NCBI GenBank assembly: GCA_965216255.1
Contig: OZ244148.1
Coordinates: 1,674,001 to 1,738,000 of the forward strand
Direction: 5' to 3'
Source: G965216255 sp965216255
GTDB taxonomy: Bacteria > Bacteroidota > Rhodothermia > Rhodothermales > Bin80
Length of the DNA stretch: 64,000 bases
The notes beneath the pieces are model-generated. The model was not told where the DNA came from. It searched no databases and saw nothing but the letters and a program-made list of their open reading frames with translations. The position numbers and the translations under genes are program-made. Shown here piece by piece: positions 1 to 10,240 of the stretch (position 1 is the stretch's first letter; each line of letters begins with the position of its first letter).

Positions 1-1
1 G

Positions 2-511
2 GAGGGAGGTTTCTTGGAGAGCCGGCAGAACGTTCTGGCCTTTGGGCCTCCCGGCAGTGGCAAGACACACCTGTTGTGTGCCCTGGGCCGCGAACTGATC
101 TTCCAGCGGCGTCGCGAATACAATTGCAGCACGCTCGTACAGGAGATGCTCAGGGCCAAACGGGAGTAGCACCTGCCACAGCTCCTGAAGCGGCTCTCGC
201 GCGACCAGGCGCTCACCACCCGTGACATAGGGTACGTACAGCACAGCCGGCAGGAGACGGAGGTGCTGTTCCTACTCTTGTCGCAGCGCTACGAACGGGG
301 CAGCGTTCTACTGACGAGCAATCTGGCGTTCTCGCAGTGGGAGCGCATCTTCAAGGATCCGATGACCACGGCAGCGGCCATAGACCGGCTGGTACATCAC
401 AGCGTGATTCTGGAGCTGAACCTGCCCAGCTATCGGCTGGAGGTCTCTAAGAGGCGTCACGAGGCCGAGCATCAAGCAGAGACCGCTCCCGCAGAAGCCT
501 TGCCGTCCTGA
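2..511 (+). pseudogene. istB: IstB-like ATPase remnant of an IS21-family element
   Basis: Frame 2 reads from the window edge through a Walker A motif (GPPGSGKTH, residues about 15-23 of the visible part) and ends with the typical IstB C-terminal block (RYERGSVLLTSN, then MTTAAAIDRLVHHSVILEL). An in-frame TAG at 167-169 breaks the gene, and the Walker B region reads TRDIGYV where the family has LDDLGYV. IstB is the AAA+ helper that activates the IstA transposase of IS21 elements. The 5' end lies outside the window and no istA is visible, so this is a dead half-element. Recognition of the family is secure. Confidence 0.88.
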
Positions 512-676
512 TCGCCGTCCTCGCGGTCATAGCTACTCCTGACCCGCCATAGGCTCCAGGACAGACGCGGTCCTGCCACATGCCGCGTGCAGACCGCTGA
601 CCTGTTCGGCGGGCGGGAGGAACTCATGCAGTCCCGGCCTTACGCGAACGCAGCCGTTTCCAGGGGCCATGCGTCC

Positions 677-1345
677 ATCGCGGTAGGCCCCGGGTTTCCC
701 CGGGACCCCCGCACAGATCCGGACGTGCCCGCTAAGGCATCCGGCTCCTCCCTCAGGTCGCGCCGCCGCGCATGACGTTAATGGGTCGGCTAACCAACCC
801 ATAGCCGTAACCGGTCCATCCGTATGACACACGAAGTCCGGCTCTGCGTCCGGTGTGTGTTGGATTTTCCGATTTCCCCTCGGGTGCGACGCTTCGCTCC
901 ACCAACTCCGCCACACGGTCCCCCGCGCTTTGTTCGCCGGCTTCATCACTACTATCATCGCATCTGACTCCTCCTCGCCGTTCATCCTCCGCTCGGCAAA
1001 TGCCTTGGCTTTGGCGGCCCCGCCCTAAGCGCTGGGCAGCGAGGAGGCCTCCCAGGTCCCGACCTTGTACGTACATACGTGCCTGGGTTCTTGGACGCCG
1101 CGGAGCCCCCTTGAACCTCACCATAGCGGTCCAATCAGTGTTGCCTTCAGCCTCGAAGAGGACTTCGGCACTCCGAATGATAACCCTTTCGGCGCTCATT
1201 AGCCCCGCCCATATGCACCCCTGCCGACGCTTCGCCCGTTCCCTCACGAGAACGACCGCACGGCTTGGGGAGAGATATGGATTGGTTATATCCTTTACCA
1301 CAGAGGACTTACACCTCCTGTACTTGGCCAGTTAGCCTGGCGCAC
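677..1345 (-). mobile_element. ORF-less group II intron A, solo copy
   Basis: On the minus strand the element starts GTGCGCC at 1345 and ends in GCGAT at 677, matching the group II rule of a GUGYG start and AY end. Domain V lies at about 711-749: a GAGCCGGATGC stem strand and a GGCACGTCCGGATC return strand, followed by a GC-rich domain VI hairpin. The boundaries come from the copy at 34598-35266, which has the same 669-nt length and whose insertion site also occurs empty at 36218/36219 and 37169/37170. It has no reverse transcriptase, so it would need one supplied in trans. This copy also shows the empty form of the site (about 861) that intron B occupies in other A copies. Open reading frames in it are spurious. 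Confidence 0.82.
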
Positions 1346-1493
1346 CTCCGGTCGTTACCCGTGCCGGCCAGGGTCAAAAACTGAACTCCGCTTCGAGATT
1401 CGAGGCTTCCTTCTTGACCAAATCTTCATTGTCGTCGATGCCCTTTACTATTGACGTTGATCACGCATACGACGATCGGTGCTGCACGTTCGT

Positions 1494-2900
1494 ATGAGAT
1501 CCGTCAGAGCGCAGCAGTTTTCGTTAGGACAGGCGCTCATTGCTGAGATCCAGATCGACCCCAAAAGCCGCGACGACATCCCAGCCATTCTGCTCGGACT
1601 GCAGGCCCTCTACACCCATCTGCCGGCACGCACCAAGGTATTCGATCTGCTCCACGCCCATTTTGCTAACCTGGCCGATCTGGATCGAGGCCGGCCCGGA
1701 ATGGACTTCTGGAGCATCTTCGTGCTGGCCATCCTGAAGCAGGGACTCGGCTGTGACTTTGATCGGTTGACGTTCTTGGTCAATCACATGGATATCGTGC
1801 GCCAGATGCTGGGGTTGGATGACAAGATGGGTGATCGGGTCATCTTCCAGAGGCAGACCATTATCGACAATGTTTCGAAGCTGACACCGGAGCTGTTGGA
1901 TGAGGTCAACCAGATCGTAGTGGCCTATGGGCACCAGGAAGTGGGTGCTGCGAATGAGTTGTATACACGGGCAAACTCTTTTGTTGTGGAGACCGGCGTG
2001 CACTGGCAGACCGATGTGCGGCTATTGTGGGATGCCATACAGTCTGTAGTGCTGTTGGTCACGGCATCGAGGCACGGCATAGCGGGCTGGCGCAAGTACA
2101 GGAGCTGGCTGCGCGCTGTGCATGCGCACTTTGCTCCGGTGCGTCTGGCGCGCAGATGGCGCACGAAAGAGGATGTAGAGGCCTACTTGGAAATATGCCA
2201 GGTGGTGGTAAAGAAAGTGAAGTCCACGGTGCAGGTGTTGCAGCAGCAGTCCGTGCCGCATCCGGAGATTACGCGGTATTGGACGCACTGTGAGCGTCAG
2301 ATAGAGCAGGTAGAGCGGCGATTGATCCAGGAGGAGAGGATTCCGCACGAGGAGAAGGTATTTTCGGTGTATGAAGAGCACACGCGTTGGATCCGCAAGC
2401 AGAAAGCAGGCATCAGGGCCGAGTTGGGGGTGCCGGTGTGTGTCATAGAAGATGCGCACCCATTCATACTCCACCACATGATCCAGTGGGAGGGCACGGA
2501 CGTAGAGGCGGCCGTGCCTCTATTAACCGAAACGAAGAAGCGCTACGGTGCCGTGGTTTCCTGTAGCGTGGACAGGGGCTTTTACAGCCCAGACAACCTT
2601 ACCGCGTTTGAGGCAGAGTTGGGGCTGGCCGTGATGCCCAGGAAGGGCAAAGGCACAGAGGCCTCTCGTGAGCGGGAAAGGGCGGAAGAGTTCGTAGCAG
2701 CGCGTCGGCAGCATCCGGCCATTGAGTCAGCGATCAACAACCTGGAGCACCGCGGATTGATTCGAGTGCGGGCGCACGGCAAGGAGGGATTTGCGCGCAG
2801 TGTGGCGCTTTCGGTTGTGGCGGCAAATGTGCATCGACTCGGATTGATACTGCGCCAGCGGGAGACTGAGCGGCGAGCGCGCCAGCGTCTGGCTGCCTGA
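1494..2900 (+). CDS. ISNCY-type DDE transposase, apparently intact
   Basis: A 468-residue transposase starting at the ATG at 1494 (MRSVRAQQFSLGQ). The start was preferred over the upstream ATG at 1479 because the related copy at 21622 begins at the matching place. Acidic positions typical of DDE enzymes are seen in HWQTDVRLLWDA and in SVDRGFYSPDN, followed by a C-terminal block (QHPAIESAINNLEHRGL, then VVAANVHRLGLILR) characteristic of this ISNCY group. No terminal inverted repeat could be recognised by eye. It sits 150 bp beyond the 5' end of the solo group II intron. A second copy at 21622-23029 is broken by frameshifts. Confidence 0.8.
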   Translation: MRSVRAQQFSLGQALIAEIQIDPKSRDDIPAILLGLQALYTHLPARTKVFDLLHAHFANLADLDRGRPGMDFWSIFVLAILKQGLGCDFDRLTFLVNHMDIVRQMLGLDDKMGDRVIFQRQTIIDNVSKLTPELLDEVNQIVVAYGHQEVGAANELYTRANSFVVETGVHWQTDVRLLWDAIQSVVLLVTASRHGIAGWRKYRSWLRAVHAHFAPVRLARRWRTKEDVEAYLEICQVVVKKVKSTVQVLQQQSVPHPEITRYWTHCERQIEQVERRLIQEERIPHEEKVFSVYEEHTRWIRKQKAGIRAELGVPVCVIEDAHPFILHHMIQWEGTDVEAAVPLLTETKKRYGAVVSCSVDRGFYSPDNLTAFEAELGLAVMPRKGKGTEASRERERAEEFVAARRQHPAIESAINNLEHRGLIRVRAHGKEGFARSVALSVVAANVHRLGLILRQRETERRARQRLAA

Positions 2901-3084
2901 ACAAGCAAGCCGCAGAGACTGCCGAGAAAGACGACGCTCACGAGCGAAATCGGATAGCAACGTCCAGGCTGGCTGCAACAGTTGAATAGTGGCCTATTCC
3001 ACGCATGTGCATGCACTCTGCAGCATGGAAACCAGGTTCTGAGTGCATTCACCTAGGTCCGTCAGACTCCGACAATCCTGAAAA

Positions 3085-3794
3085 TTGCCCCTGAAATGCC
3101 CTGCTGGAGCCCCCCACAAGCCAGAAGGTATTTTCGGCCAAGCACAAGATATCATGGCATGGTGCGAAGCGCAGGGCCTGCACTATATCTTTGGTCTGGC
3201 TCGCAATACACGGCTGAAGGGCATTGTTGACGAGGCTATGCAGCAGAGTAAGGCCTCATGCGAGGCCAGCGGGCAGCCTTCGCGGCGCTTCCGCAGCTTC
3301 GAGTACCAAACGAAGGAGAGCTGGAGCTGTGCTCGGCGCGTGGTAGCCAAGGCGGAATGGCTGCCTGGACCGCGCGGCTATAACGCGCCATTCGTGGTCA
3401 CCAATTTTAGTGAAGACGAGTACGACGCTCGCACGGTATACGAGCGATATATATTGCGCGCGTGGAGAACCGACTCAAGGAGCAGCAGCTTACACTGTTC
3501 GCTGACCGCACCTCAACGTCCATGATGCAGAGCAACCAGTTGCGCCTGTACTTCTCTACGGTCGCCAATATCCTGATGTCCATCATCAAGGTCTATGGCT
3601 TGCAGGACACAGCGATGGCTAAGGCGCAGTGCGGTACTATCCGAGTGCGGCTGTTTAAGATCGCAGTACGGGTCGTGGTAAGTGTACGCCGTCTGTACTT
3701 GCCCTCGGCATATCCGTGGCAGCAACTGTTCTCTGGCGTGCCTGGCAACCTGCGTGGCGCTGTGCACGCCACCACGGTTGCCTCACCTCCATAG
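3085..3794 (+). pseudogene. IS1380-family transposase remnant, frameshifted
   Basis: Two frames join into one IS1380-type C-terminal half. The first (3085-3525) carries MAWCEAQGLHYIFGLARN, the FEYQTKESW block and VVAKAEWLPGPRGYNAPFVV. The second (from a GTG at 3462) carries MENRLKEQQLTLFADRTS, the signature of this family's C-terminus. The frames change near 3455-3465, and the N-terminal half with the first catalytic Asp is missing. It is therefore a dead fragment. It is followed at once by a perfect hairpin at 3841-3872. Confidence 0.82.
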
Positions 3795-3840
3795 ACACTT
3801 TCTGGCCCGACCTATTCCAGAGATTGATAGACGCTGCTTT

Positions 3841-3872
3841 GTGGTTCTTGGATACGTGTATCCAAGAACCAC
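3841..3872. repeat. Perfect 15-bp inverted repeat with a 2-nt loop
   Basis: Arms GTGGTTCTTGGATAC (3841-3855) and its exact reverse complement (3858-3872) are separated by GT. It follows the IS1380 remnant by about 45 bp. It has no U-tract on the plus-strand side, so it is not a classical rho-independent terminator. It could be a joined pair of element ends or a protein-binding palindrome. Confidence 0.75.
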
Positions 3873-5482
3873 GGGTACGCGAACAAACGCTCTGATTCCC
3901 GCTCGAAGCGTGCCCAAAACAGCGCTTACTACCGCCGACTAAACGCTTCGGACAGCGGGAATCAGCATTCGCGTTCCCAGACCGTGACCCATTGCCTACA
4001 AACACCTCGAATCATGGCGAGTCAAGATCTTGGTGAGCGATGCGGGCTAGACATGTCGATTCCCTGCAGGGAATACTAAGCTGCGGCTGATAGCTCGTGC
4101 TGCGGCACAAGCGCAACTTTGCCTGCGCAGCAAGCACCAAGCCGCTGGCTTGTCCAAGCGTTTCTGCGTATGCCAACAAAAGGCGATCTGCGCGGAGCAG
4201 GAGTAACTCCAGCGTGCGATATCGATATGGAAGCGCCCACCATTCACGCAAAATACTCTCCTACACCCACCTCAAGCCGAGAAGTTTCCAAAACCGGATT
4301 GTCAGGCCACGTCCCGACAATATGAGCCCTCCGGAGGTGACAACGTTGCAGTGCAACGAAATTCATGCAGTAGGAACACCTTCGACCAATATTACGGCTA
4401 CGCCCCATGCGTTTGCTGCACATGGGGAGGCGTCTCCGCACGAGACACCGCACGAGGGGGCCACGCGGCAATACTTCAAAACCGCAACGCGGCACACGGG
4501 ATTCGGCGTGCACGCTCCTTATGACCTTGCACATCCGGGCTAGAGCGCGAGGATTGCTTCTCCTGCGTAGAATTCGCCCGTGGCAGCATCCATAGCGCAA
4601 GCCGCCATCCGCTTCTGCTGGGTACCAATCCCGCTAAAGTGCAACGAGGCTTCGGAAGCACGGTTGCCTTAACTTCGCACAAGACCTTCCCGGAAGCGGC
4701 CCGTAAATTGATCCAAATCGGCGCACTTGGCCAACTCTGCTCTACCACAATTCGCGACACGGCAGAGCAGGTTTACGGCAGCGACCCCGCAGCTGGATGC
4801 GGCAAGATGGGGGTTCAAGGCACCTCGCACATGCCCTTTGAAATATGTTCATGGCGTCCCGGGTGCAACCTGTGGAGGCATGGCTTCCTGCCTGGTCTAT
4901 GCTGGCGTCCGGTCCTGATTGTTCTAAGTACTTTTCCAGATGGCACCATGCGCACAGCCCGCGAGCAGGGCTCCACCCGGGATAAGGACGATCTCGGTTT
5001 CGGCAATTGGAATCACCCTGTAGCTGTTTCCCCGGCCAGCCGATGGAAACCTGGCCTCCATGCACGACTATCGGAGCGCCATCAAGGGTCCTGCAACCAG
5101 CCAACATACGCATGCCCGGTCGATCAGAGTAACAGACACCGATGGGTTCCCCTGGAAAGCGGTTGAGAACTTGCCTGCAAATGTACACGCTGCTCTCGGG
5201 CAGTCGTCTCCAGACGCCCTCCTCTTTCGAGGTGCGAGGGCACCTCAGTTCCTTCGAATTCAGGGCCCGAGCCGCAAGAGGAGGGCGGCGCGCGTCATTC
5301 GGATCGGCGCCCGCCGCCGCGCAGCCGCTACCTGGATACTGCGCATGCCCGCGGAGAATACCGGGGCCTGGCGCAGCTCATGGCAATTTGCCGCAAGAAC
5401 GCACTAGCTTTGTAGCGCCGCACAAGAGAGGCAAGAAGCACGCTGCGGCCGGATTTGCGAACCTGATGCCAATGCCGATAGC
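3873..5482. other. 1.6-kb gene-poor stretch
   Basis: Open frames of 80-175 codons exist on both strands, but none shows a recognisable domain and their composition looks random. No tRNA, repeat array or terminator was recognised. It probably represents decayed sequence between the insertion-sequence cluster and the catabolic operon, and must hold the operon promoter near its right end, where no clear box could be assigned. Confidence 0.5.
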
Positions 5483-6259
5483 GTGTTTGACCTGACTAAC
5501 AGGGTAGCCGCCGTAACGGGCGGCGCCAGCGGAATCGGTGAGGCTGTCTGTCGCCAGCTGGCCGCAAGCGGCGCCATTGTTGCGCTCCTCGACATTGACA
5601 TGGATGCGGCGCACTGCGTCCAGTCCGAAATAGCTGCCACGGGCGGCCGGTGCACGGCGTTCCCGTGTGATGTGACTGACTATGCACGCATGCAGGCCGT
5701 GTGCGCAACCATCCACGCCTGGCGCGGCGCCATCGACGTGTTCGTGAACAACGCGGCCGTATCCCATATCGGAACCGTGGAGTCGACCTCAGAAAAAGAT
5801 TTCGACGAGATCTATCGCGTCAACGTAAAGGGCGTGTTCAATGGCATGAAGGCCGTGCTTCCGTACATGACTGAGCAGGGTGACGGGTGCATTATCAACC
5901 TCGCCTCTGTAGCTTCAGACCGCGGCATCCCGGAACGCTTCGCCTACTCCATGAGCAAGGGCGCAGTCAGTGCCATGACGCGTTCCGTCGCGGTAGATAA
6001 TCTGCAAACCGGAGTCCGGTGCAACTGCATTGCGCCGGCGCGGGTATTCACGCCGTTTGTCGACGGCTACCTGAAGCTGCACTATCCGGGGTGCGAGCAC
6101 GAAGTGTTTGAGCGGCTTGCCCAGGCCCAACCCATCGGCCGGATGGGGCGGCCGGAAGAAGCGGCCGCGCTCGTACTCTACCTTGCCTCGGATGCCGCGC
6201 GATTCATTACCGGAGCCACCCTGCCCCTTGATGGCGGCTTCTTGACCCTGAACCCCTGA
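5483..6259 (+). CDS. SDR-family sugar-acid/alcohol dehydrogenase
   Basis: A classical short-chain dehydrogenase of 258 residues. It has the nucleotide-binding TGGASGIG (about 13-20), NNAA (about 90-93), a Ser in INLASVAS, the catalytic YSMSK (Tyr/Lys) and a C-terminal GATLPLDGG. An Asp after the second beta strand (LLDID) suggests NAD preference. The proposed start is GTG at 5483 (MFDLTNRVAAVTGG), since the Rossmann fold begins 10 residues later. The next gene starts 1 bp after its stop, so the two are translationally close. The pairing with an FAH-type hydrolase suggests a 2-keto-3-deoxy sugar-acid dehydrogenase (L-fuconate or L-rhamnonate route). Family certain, substrate inferred. Confidence 0.9.
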   Translation: MFDLTNRVAAVTGGASGIGEAVCRQLAASGAIVALLDIDMDAAHCVQSEIAATGGRCTAFPCDVTDYARMQAVCATIHAWRGAIDVFVNNAAVSHIGTVESTSEKDFDEIYRVNVKGVFNGMKAVLPYMTEQGDGCIINLASVASDRGIPERFAYSMSKGAVSAMTRSVAVDNLQTGVRCNCIAPARVFTPFVDGYLKLHYPGCEHEVFERLAQAQPIGRMGRPEEAAALVLYLASDAARFITGATLPLDGGFLTLNP

Positions 6260-6260
6260 C

Positions 6261-7109
6261 ATGAAACTCTTGCGATTCGGGCCACCTGGAGCGGAAAGGC
6301 CCGGTTTGTTGCTGGCCGACGGCACCCATATTGATGCCAGCGCGTTCGGCGAAGACTACGGTGAAGCCTTCTTTGCCTCCAGAGGCCTGGCGCGGCTGGC
6401 AGAATGGATCGCGCAGGCCGGCGATCTTCCCCGGATCCCGTACAAAGTCCGGCTCGGCCCCCCCGTTACGCGCCCCTCCAAGATCGTCTGCGTAGGGCTC
6501 AACTACGCGGACCACGCCAAAGAAAGCGGGCTCAAGCCTCCCGGCGAGCCCGTGCTATTTCTTAAAGCATCTTCGGCCGTTTGCGGACCTGACGACGACG
6601 TTCTGCTGCCCGGCGAAAAGACGGACTGGGAGGTAGAACTCGCCGTGGTAATTGGCAAGACCGCTTCATACGTCTCCCAAGCCTCGGCCCTTGAGCACGT
6701 AGCCGGCTACGTGCTGCACAATGACTACAGCGAACGCTCATTCCAAATCGAGCGCGGCGGCCAGTGGGTCAAGGGCAAGAGTTGCGACACTTTCGCACCG
6801 CTGGGACCCTTCCTCGTGACCGCTGACGAAATCCCTGACCCCGACAATCTCCGGCTATGGCTGCGCGTTAACGGCACAATGATGCAGGATGGCACCACAC
6901 GGAACTTTATCTTCGGTGTTGCCGAAGTCATTAGCTACATCAGCCAGTTCATGACCCTGCTCCCCGGCGACATCATCTCTACCGGAACGCCGGCCGGCGT
7001 GGGTCTCGGTCTCAAGCCGCCCCGCTATCTCAAGCCTGGTGATATCGTCGAGCTCGGTATCGAGGGCCTGGGGAGCGCGCGCCAGGTAGCCCGAGCGCGC
7101 GCCTCCTGA
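6261..7109 (+). CDS. Fumarylacetoacetate-hydrolase family enzyme (2,4-diketo-3-deoxy sugar acid hydrolase-like)
   Basis: A 282-residue FAH-fold protein. It shows the conserved start of the catalytic domain (VCVGLNYADHAKESG, about 75-89), the metal-binding EVELAVVIGK and the ERGGQWVKGKSCDTFAPLGP block, and ends with GDIISTGTPAGVG. The family cleaves C-C bonds of beta-diketo acids; close relatives next to SDRs hydrolyse 2,4-diketo-3-deoxy-L-fuconate or -rhamnonate to pyruvate and a hydroxy acid. It is the second gene of the operon and the GntP permease follows 15 bp later. Ureidoglycolate lyase is an alternative name often given to such sequences, but no purine genes are nearby. Confidence 0.9.
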   Translation: MKLLRFGPPGAERPGLLLADGTHIDASAFGEDYGEAFFASRGLARLAEWIAQAGDLPRIPYKVRLGPPVTRPSKIVCVGLNYADHAKESGLKPPGEPVLFLKASSAVCGPDDDVLLPGEKTDWEVELAVVIGKTASYVSQASALEHVAGYVLHNDYSERSFQIERGGQWVKGKSCDTFAPLGPFLVTADEIPDPDNLRLWLRVNGTMMQDGTTRNFIFGVAEVISYISQFMTLLPGDIISTGTPAGVGLGLKPPRYLKPGDIVELGIEGLGSARQVARARAS

Positions 7110-7124
7110 TCAATCGGATCGAGC

Positions 7125-8492
7125 ATGGTCCCTATCCTCATCCTTGCCCTGGGCATCCTGATCGTCATCGGGATGATCGTGGGCCTGCGTATCAACGCAT
7201 TCGTGGCACTGATCAGCGCGGCAGTCATCGTCAGCCTGCTCTCACCGGGCGCCTGGACGGATCGCATCGCACGTGTCGCCGTGGCTTTCGGTCAGACGAC
7301 GGGCAGCATCGGCATTGTCATCGCGATGGCGGCCATCATCGGCGTGACCATGATGGGCAGCGGTGCGGCAGACCGGATTGTACTGGCCTTCACGCGTATC
7401 CTGGGCCAGGAACGCGGCGGCACGGCGCTGGCAGCAAGTGGTTTCGCACTATCGGTACCGGTATTCTTTGATACGGTGTTCTACTTGCTGATTCCCCTTG
7501 CGCGCTCAATGTACCGCCGGAAGGGCCGAAACTACCTCAAGTTCGTGATGGCCATCACGGCAGGTGGCGCAGCAACGCACAGCCTGGTGCCTCCTACACC
7601 CGGTCCCCTGGTGATTGCGGACACGCTGGGCATCGACATCGGTCTGATGATGATGGTCGGCGGAATGATTGCGCTGCCCGCCGCCATCGTGGGTCTTCTT
7701 TTTTCCGGATGGCTCGATGCACGCATGCCCGTAGAGGTGCGCGACGTGGCCGGCATGGAAGAGGTACAGCCGCCGCAGGACGGGCTCCCGAACCTTGCGG
7801 CTTCCTTGGCCCCCATTCTGCTGCCGGTCATGCTGATATCAGCCAACACCATTGTTACACCCCTTGCATCCGCACCGGGTGCGGCTTCCGCCTGGGCTGC
7901 GCTTGCCAACTGGACCGGCGTCCTGGGCAACCCCAATCTGGCACTCATCCTTTCCGGCTTGGCCTCAGTAGTCCTCTACGTCCAGATGCAGCGCCCGACG
8001 CGCGAAGCACTCAGCCACGTAATCGAGCAGGCACTCATGAGTGGCGGGATCATTATCCTCATTACGGCGGGCGGCGGAGCCTTCGGGGCCATGCTCAAGG
8101 AGGCACAGATTGGCCCGGCCATCCAGAGCCTGTTTTCCGGCACAACCCAGTCCTCCGGATTCATCATGCTGCTGTTGGGCTTTGGGGTGGCCTGCCTGCT
8201 CAAGTTTGCCCAGGGCTCCACGACCGTGGCCATGATTACGGCCTCGGCCATGCTGTCCACGATGGTTTTGCCCGAAAGCCTCGGCTTCCATATCGTTTAC
8301 CTCGGTACCGCCATTGGCAGCGGTGCGCTCGTGGGCTCGTGGATGAACGACAGCGGGTTCTGGATCTACGCAAAAATGGGAGGTCTCACAGAAACCGAGA
8401 CCCTCAAGAGCTGGACCCCGCTTCTGGCCCTGCTGGGCATCACCGGTGGCCTTATTACGCTGGTACTGGCCTGGCTCTTGCCACTCGTATGA
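7125..8492 (+). CDS. GntP-family sugar-acid:H+ symporter
   Basis: A 455-residue integral membrane protein with about 12 hydrophobic segments from the very N-terminus to the C-terminus. It carries GntP-type blocks such as SVPVFFDTVFYLLIPLAR, THSLVPPTPGPLVIADTLG and LKFAQGSTTVAMITASAM. GntP transporters import gluconate and related aldonic or keto acids across the inner membrane. Its place between the FAH-type hydrolase and the IlvD/Edd dehydratase supports uptake of a sugar acid used by this operon. The sequence is intact and of normal length. Confidence 0.92.
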   Translation: MVPILILALGILIVIGMIVGLRINAFVALISAAVIVSLLSPGAWTDRIARVAVAFGQTTGSIGIVIAMAAIIGVTMMGSGAADRIVLAFTRILGQERGGTALAASGFALSVPVFFDTVFYLLIPLARSMYRRKGRNYLKFVMAITAGGAATHSLVPPTPGPLVIADTLGIDIGLMMMVGGMIALPAAIVGLLFSGWLDARMPVEVRDVAGMEEVQPPQDGLPNLAASLAPILLPVMLISANTIVTPLASAPGAASAWAALANWTGVLGNPNLALILSGLASVVLYVQMQRPTREALSHVIEQALMSGGIIILITAGGGAFGAMLKEAQIGPAIQSLFSGTTQSSGFIMLLLGFGVACLLKFAQGSTTVAMITASAMLSTMVLPESLGFHIVYLGTAIGSGALVGSWMNDSGFWIYAKMGGLTETETLKSWTPLLALLGITGGLITLVLAWLLPLV

Positions 8493-8510
8493 CGGTGACC
8501 TAAATCCGGG

Positions 8511-10223
8511 ATGCAGCACATGAACAAGTACAGTAGACAGGTTACGCAAAACGATCTCCAGGGCGGCGCGCGCGCCATGCTGCACGCCATCGGCCTCACG
8601 GAGGCAGACCTCGCCAAACCGCAGGTGGGCATCGTCAGCATGGGATGGGAAGGCAATCCGTGCAACATGCACCTCAACGAGTTGGCTCGTGGTGTAAAGG
8701 CCAGCGTGCAGGCTCGAGGCCTCATCGGCCTCATCTACCATACCATAGGGGTCAGCGACGGCATCTCCATGGGCTCTTCCGGGATGCGGTATTCGCTTCC
8801 ATCCCGCGACATCATTGCCGAATCCATCGAGACGGTGGCGGCGGCACAGTGGTATGACGCCGTCATTGCCGTCGCGGGCTGCGACAAGAACATGCCGGGC
8901 TCGATCATGGCGCTGGCACGGCTAAACAGGCCTGGCCTCATGGTGTACGGCGGTACCATCAAGCCGGGGTGTCTCAACGGCAAGAACATTGACATCGTTG
9001 CGGCCTTCGAAGCAGCGGGCCAGAGAGCCACAGGCAAGATCAGCGACCGGGAATTCCGCGATATCACCCGGCACGCCTGTCCGGGCGCCGGAGCCTGCGG
9101 CGGCATGTATACCGCCAATACCATGGCATCCGCCATTGAGGCCCTCGGCATGACGCTACCCTACGATTCTTCCTACCCGGCCGTCAGCCCCGAGAAACAG
9201 GACGAAACCGGCAAAATCGGTCCTGCAGTCCTCCACCTGCTCCAGGAAGACATCAAGCCCCGGGATATCCTGACGCGCCGGGCCTTCGAAAACGCGCTGC
9301 GCATCGTAATCGCGCTCGGCGGCTCCACCAACGCCGCACTGCACCTCGTGGCCATGGCCAGGGCCGCGCGCGTACCCCTGGGGCTGGACGATTTTCAGGC
9401 CATGAGCGACACGACCCCGCTCCTGGCCGACCTCAAGCCCAGTGGACGCTACGTCATGGAAGATCTCTTCAACGTCGGCGGCGTGCCGGGCGTGATGAAG
9501 ATGCTGCTCGAAGCAAACCTGCTTCACGGAGACTGTCTGACAGTAACGGGCAAAACAATCGCCGAGAACCTGGCAAATGCAGCCCCGCTCAAGAAGGGAC
9601 AGCGCGTAGTGCTCCCGCTGGAGAGACCCGTAAAGGCAACCGGACACCTGCAGATACTGTACGGCAATCTGGCCGAAGGCGGGGCCGTGGCCAAGATCAC
9701 GGGCAAGGAGGGCGAAGTATTTCGGGGCCGGGCCCGGGTCTTCGACCGTGAAGAGAATGCGCTGGAGGCGATCCTTACCGGCGCCATCTGCGCGGGAGAT
9801 GTGGTCGTAATTCGATACTGCGGTCCAAAGGGTGGTCCGGGTATGCCCGAAATGCTGCGCCCGACAGGAGCCATCGTGGGAGCGGGACTCGGCCCCGACG
9901 TGGCGCTGATCACGGACGGGCGGTTTTCAGGGGGCACGCACGGCTTCGTCGTGGGTCACATAACGCCGGAGGCTCAGGTAGGCGGCGCCATTGCGCTGGT
10001 AATAGACGGCGATCCCATCACCATTGACGCGGAAAACAACGTGCTTACCGTCGACATTGCGGAGGAGGAACTCGCGGCCCGACGCTCCCGGTGGCAGCCT
10101 CCCAGGCTAAAGGCAGAACACGGCATATTGCTGCGCTATGCGCATACGGTCTCCTCCGCAAGCGAAGGATGCGTGACAGACGCGTTCCCGCGCAGTGTGG
10201 ATACCGCAGTCCAGGCACCATAG
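8511..10223 (+). CDS. ilvD: IlvD/Edd-family dehydratase (dihydroxy-acid dehydratase type)
   Basis: A 570-residue dehydratase with the Fe-S ligand blocks GNPCNMHLNELA, GCDKNMPGS and CPGAGACGGMYTANTM, plus the late GRFSGGTHGFVVGH motif. By motif detail it is closer to true dihydroxy-acid dehydratase (valine/isoleucine synthesis) than to phosphogluconate dehydratase. However, the surrounding genes (permease, SDR, FAH hydrolase, zinc dehydrogenase) point to dehydration of an aldonic acid such as fuconate, xylonate or rhamnonate. ATGs at 8511 and 8520 are both possible starts. Length is normal and there are no breaks. No other branched-chain synthesis gene is in the window. Confidence 0.85.
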   Translation: MQHMNKYSRQVTQNDLQGGARAMLHAIGLTEADLAKPQVGIVSMGWEGNPCNMHLNELARGVKASVQARGLIGLIYHTIGVSDGISMGSSGMRYSLPSRDIIAESIETVAAAQWYDAVIAVAGCDKNMPGSIMALARLNRPGLMVYGGTIKPGCLNGKNIDIVAAFEAAGQRATGKISDREFRDITRHACPGAGACGGMYTANTMASAIEALGMTLPYDSSYPAVSPEKQDETGKIGPAVLHLLQEDIKPRDILTRRAFENALRIVIALGGSTNAALHLVAMARAARVPLGLDDFQAMSDTTPLLADLKPSGRYVMEDLFNVGGVPGVMKMLLEANLLHGDCLTVTGKTIAENLANAAPLKKGQRVVLPLERPVKATGHLQILYGNLAEGGAVAKITGKEGEVFRGRARVFDREENALEAILTGAICAGDVVVIRYCGPKGGPGMPEMLRPTGAIVGAGLGPDVALITDGRFSGGTHGFVVGHITPEAQVGGAIALVIDGDPITIDAENNVLTVDIAEEELAARRSRWQPPRLKAEHGILLRYAHTVSSASEGCVTDAFPRSVDTAVQAP

Positions 10224-10240
10224 AGCCGTACACCATAGGG

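Noticed and set aside
753..1301. 182-residue ORF, with near-identical ORFs at 34674-35222 and 37392-37949
   Set aside because: They lie wholly within group II intron RNA domains; similarity between them is due to intron copies, and they have no protein features.
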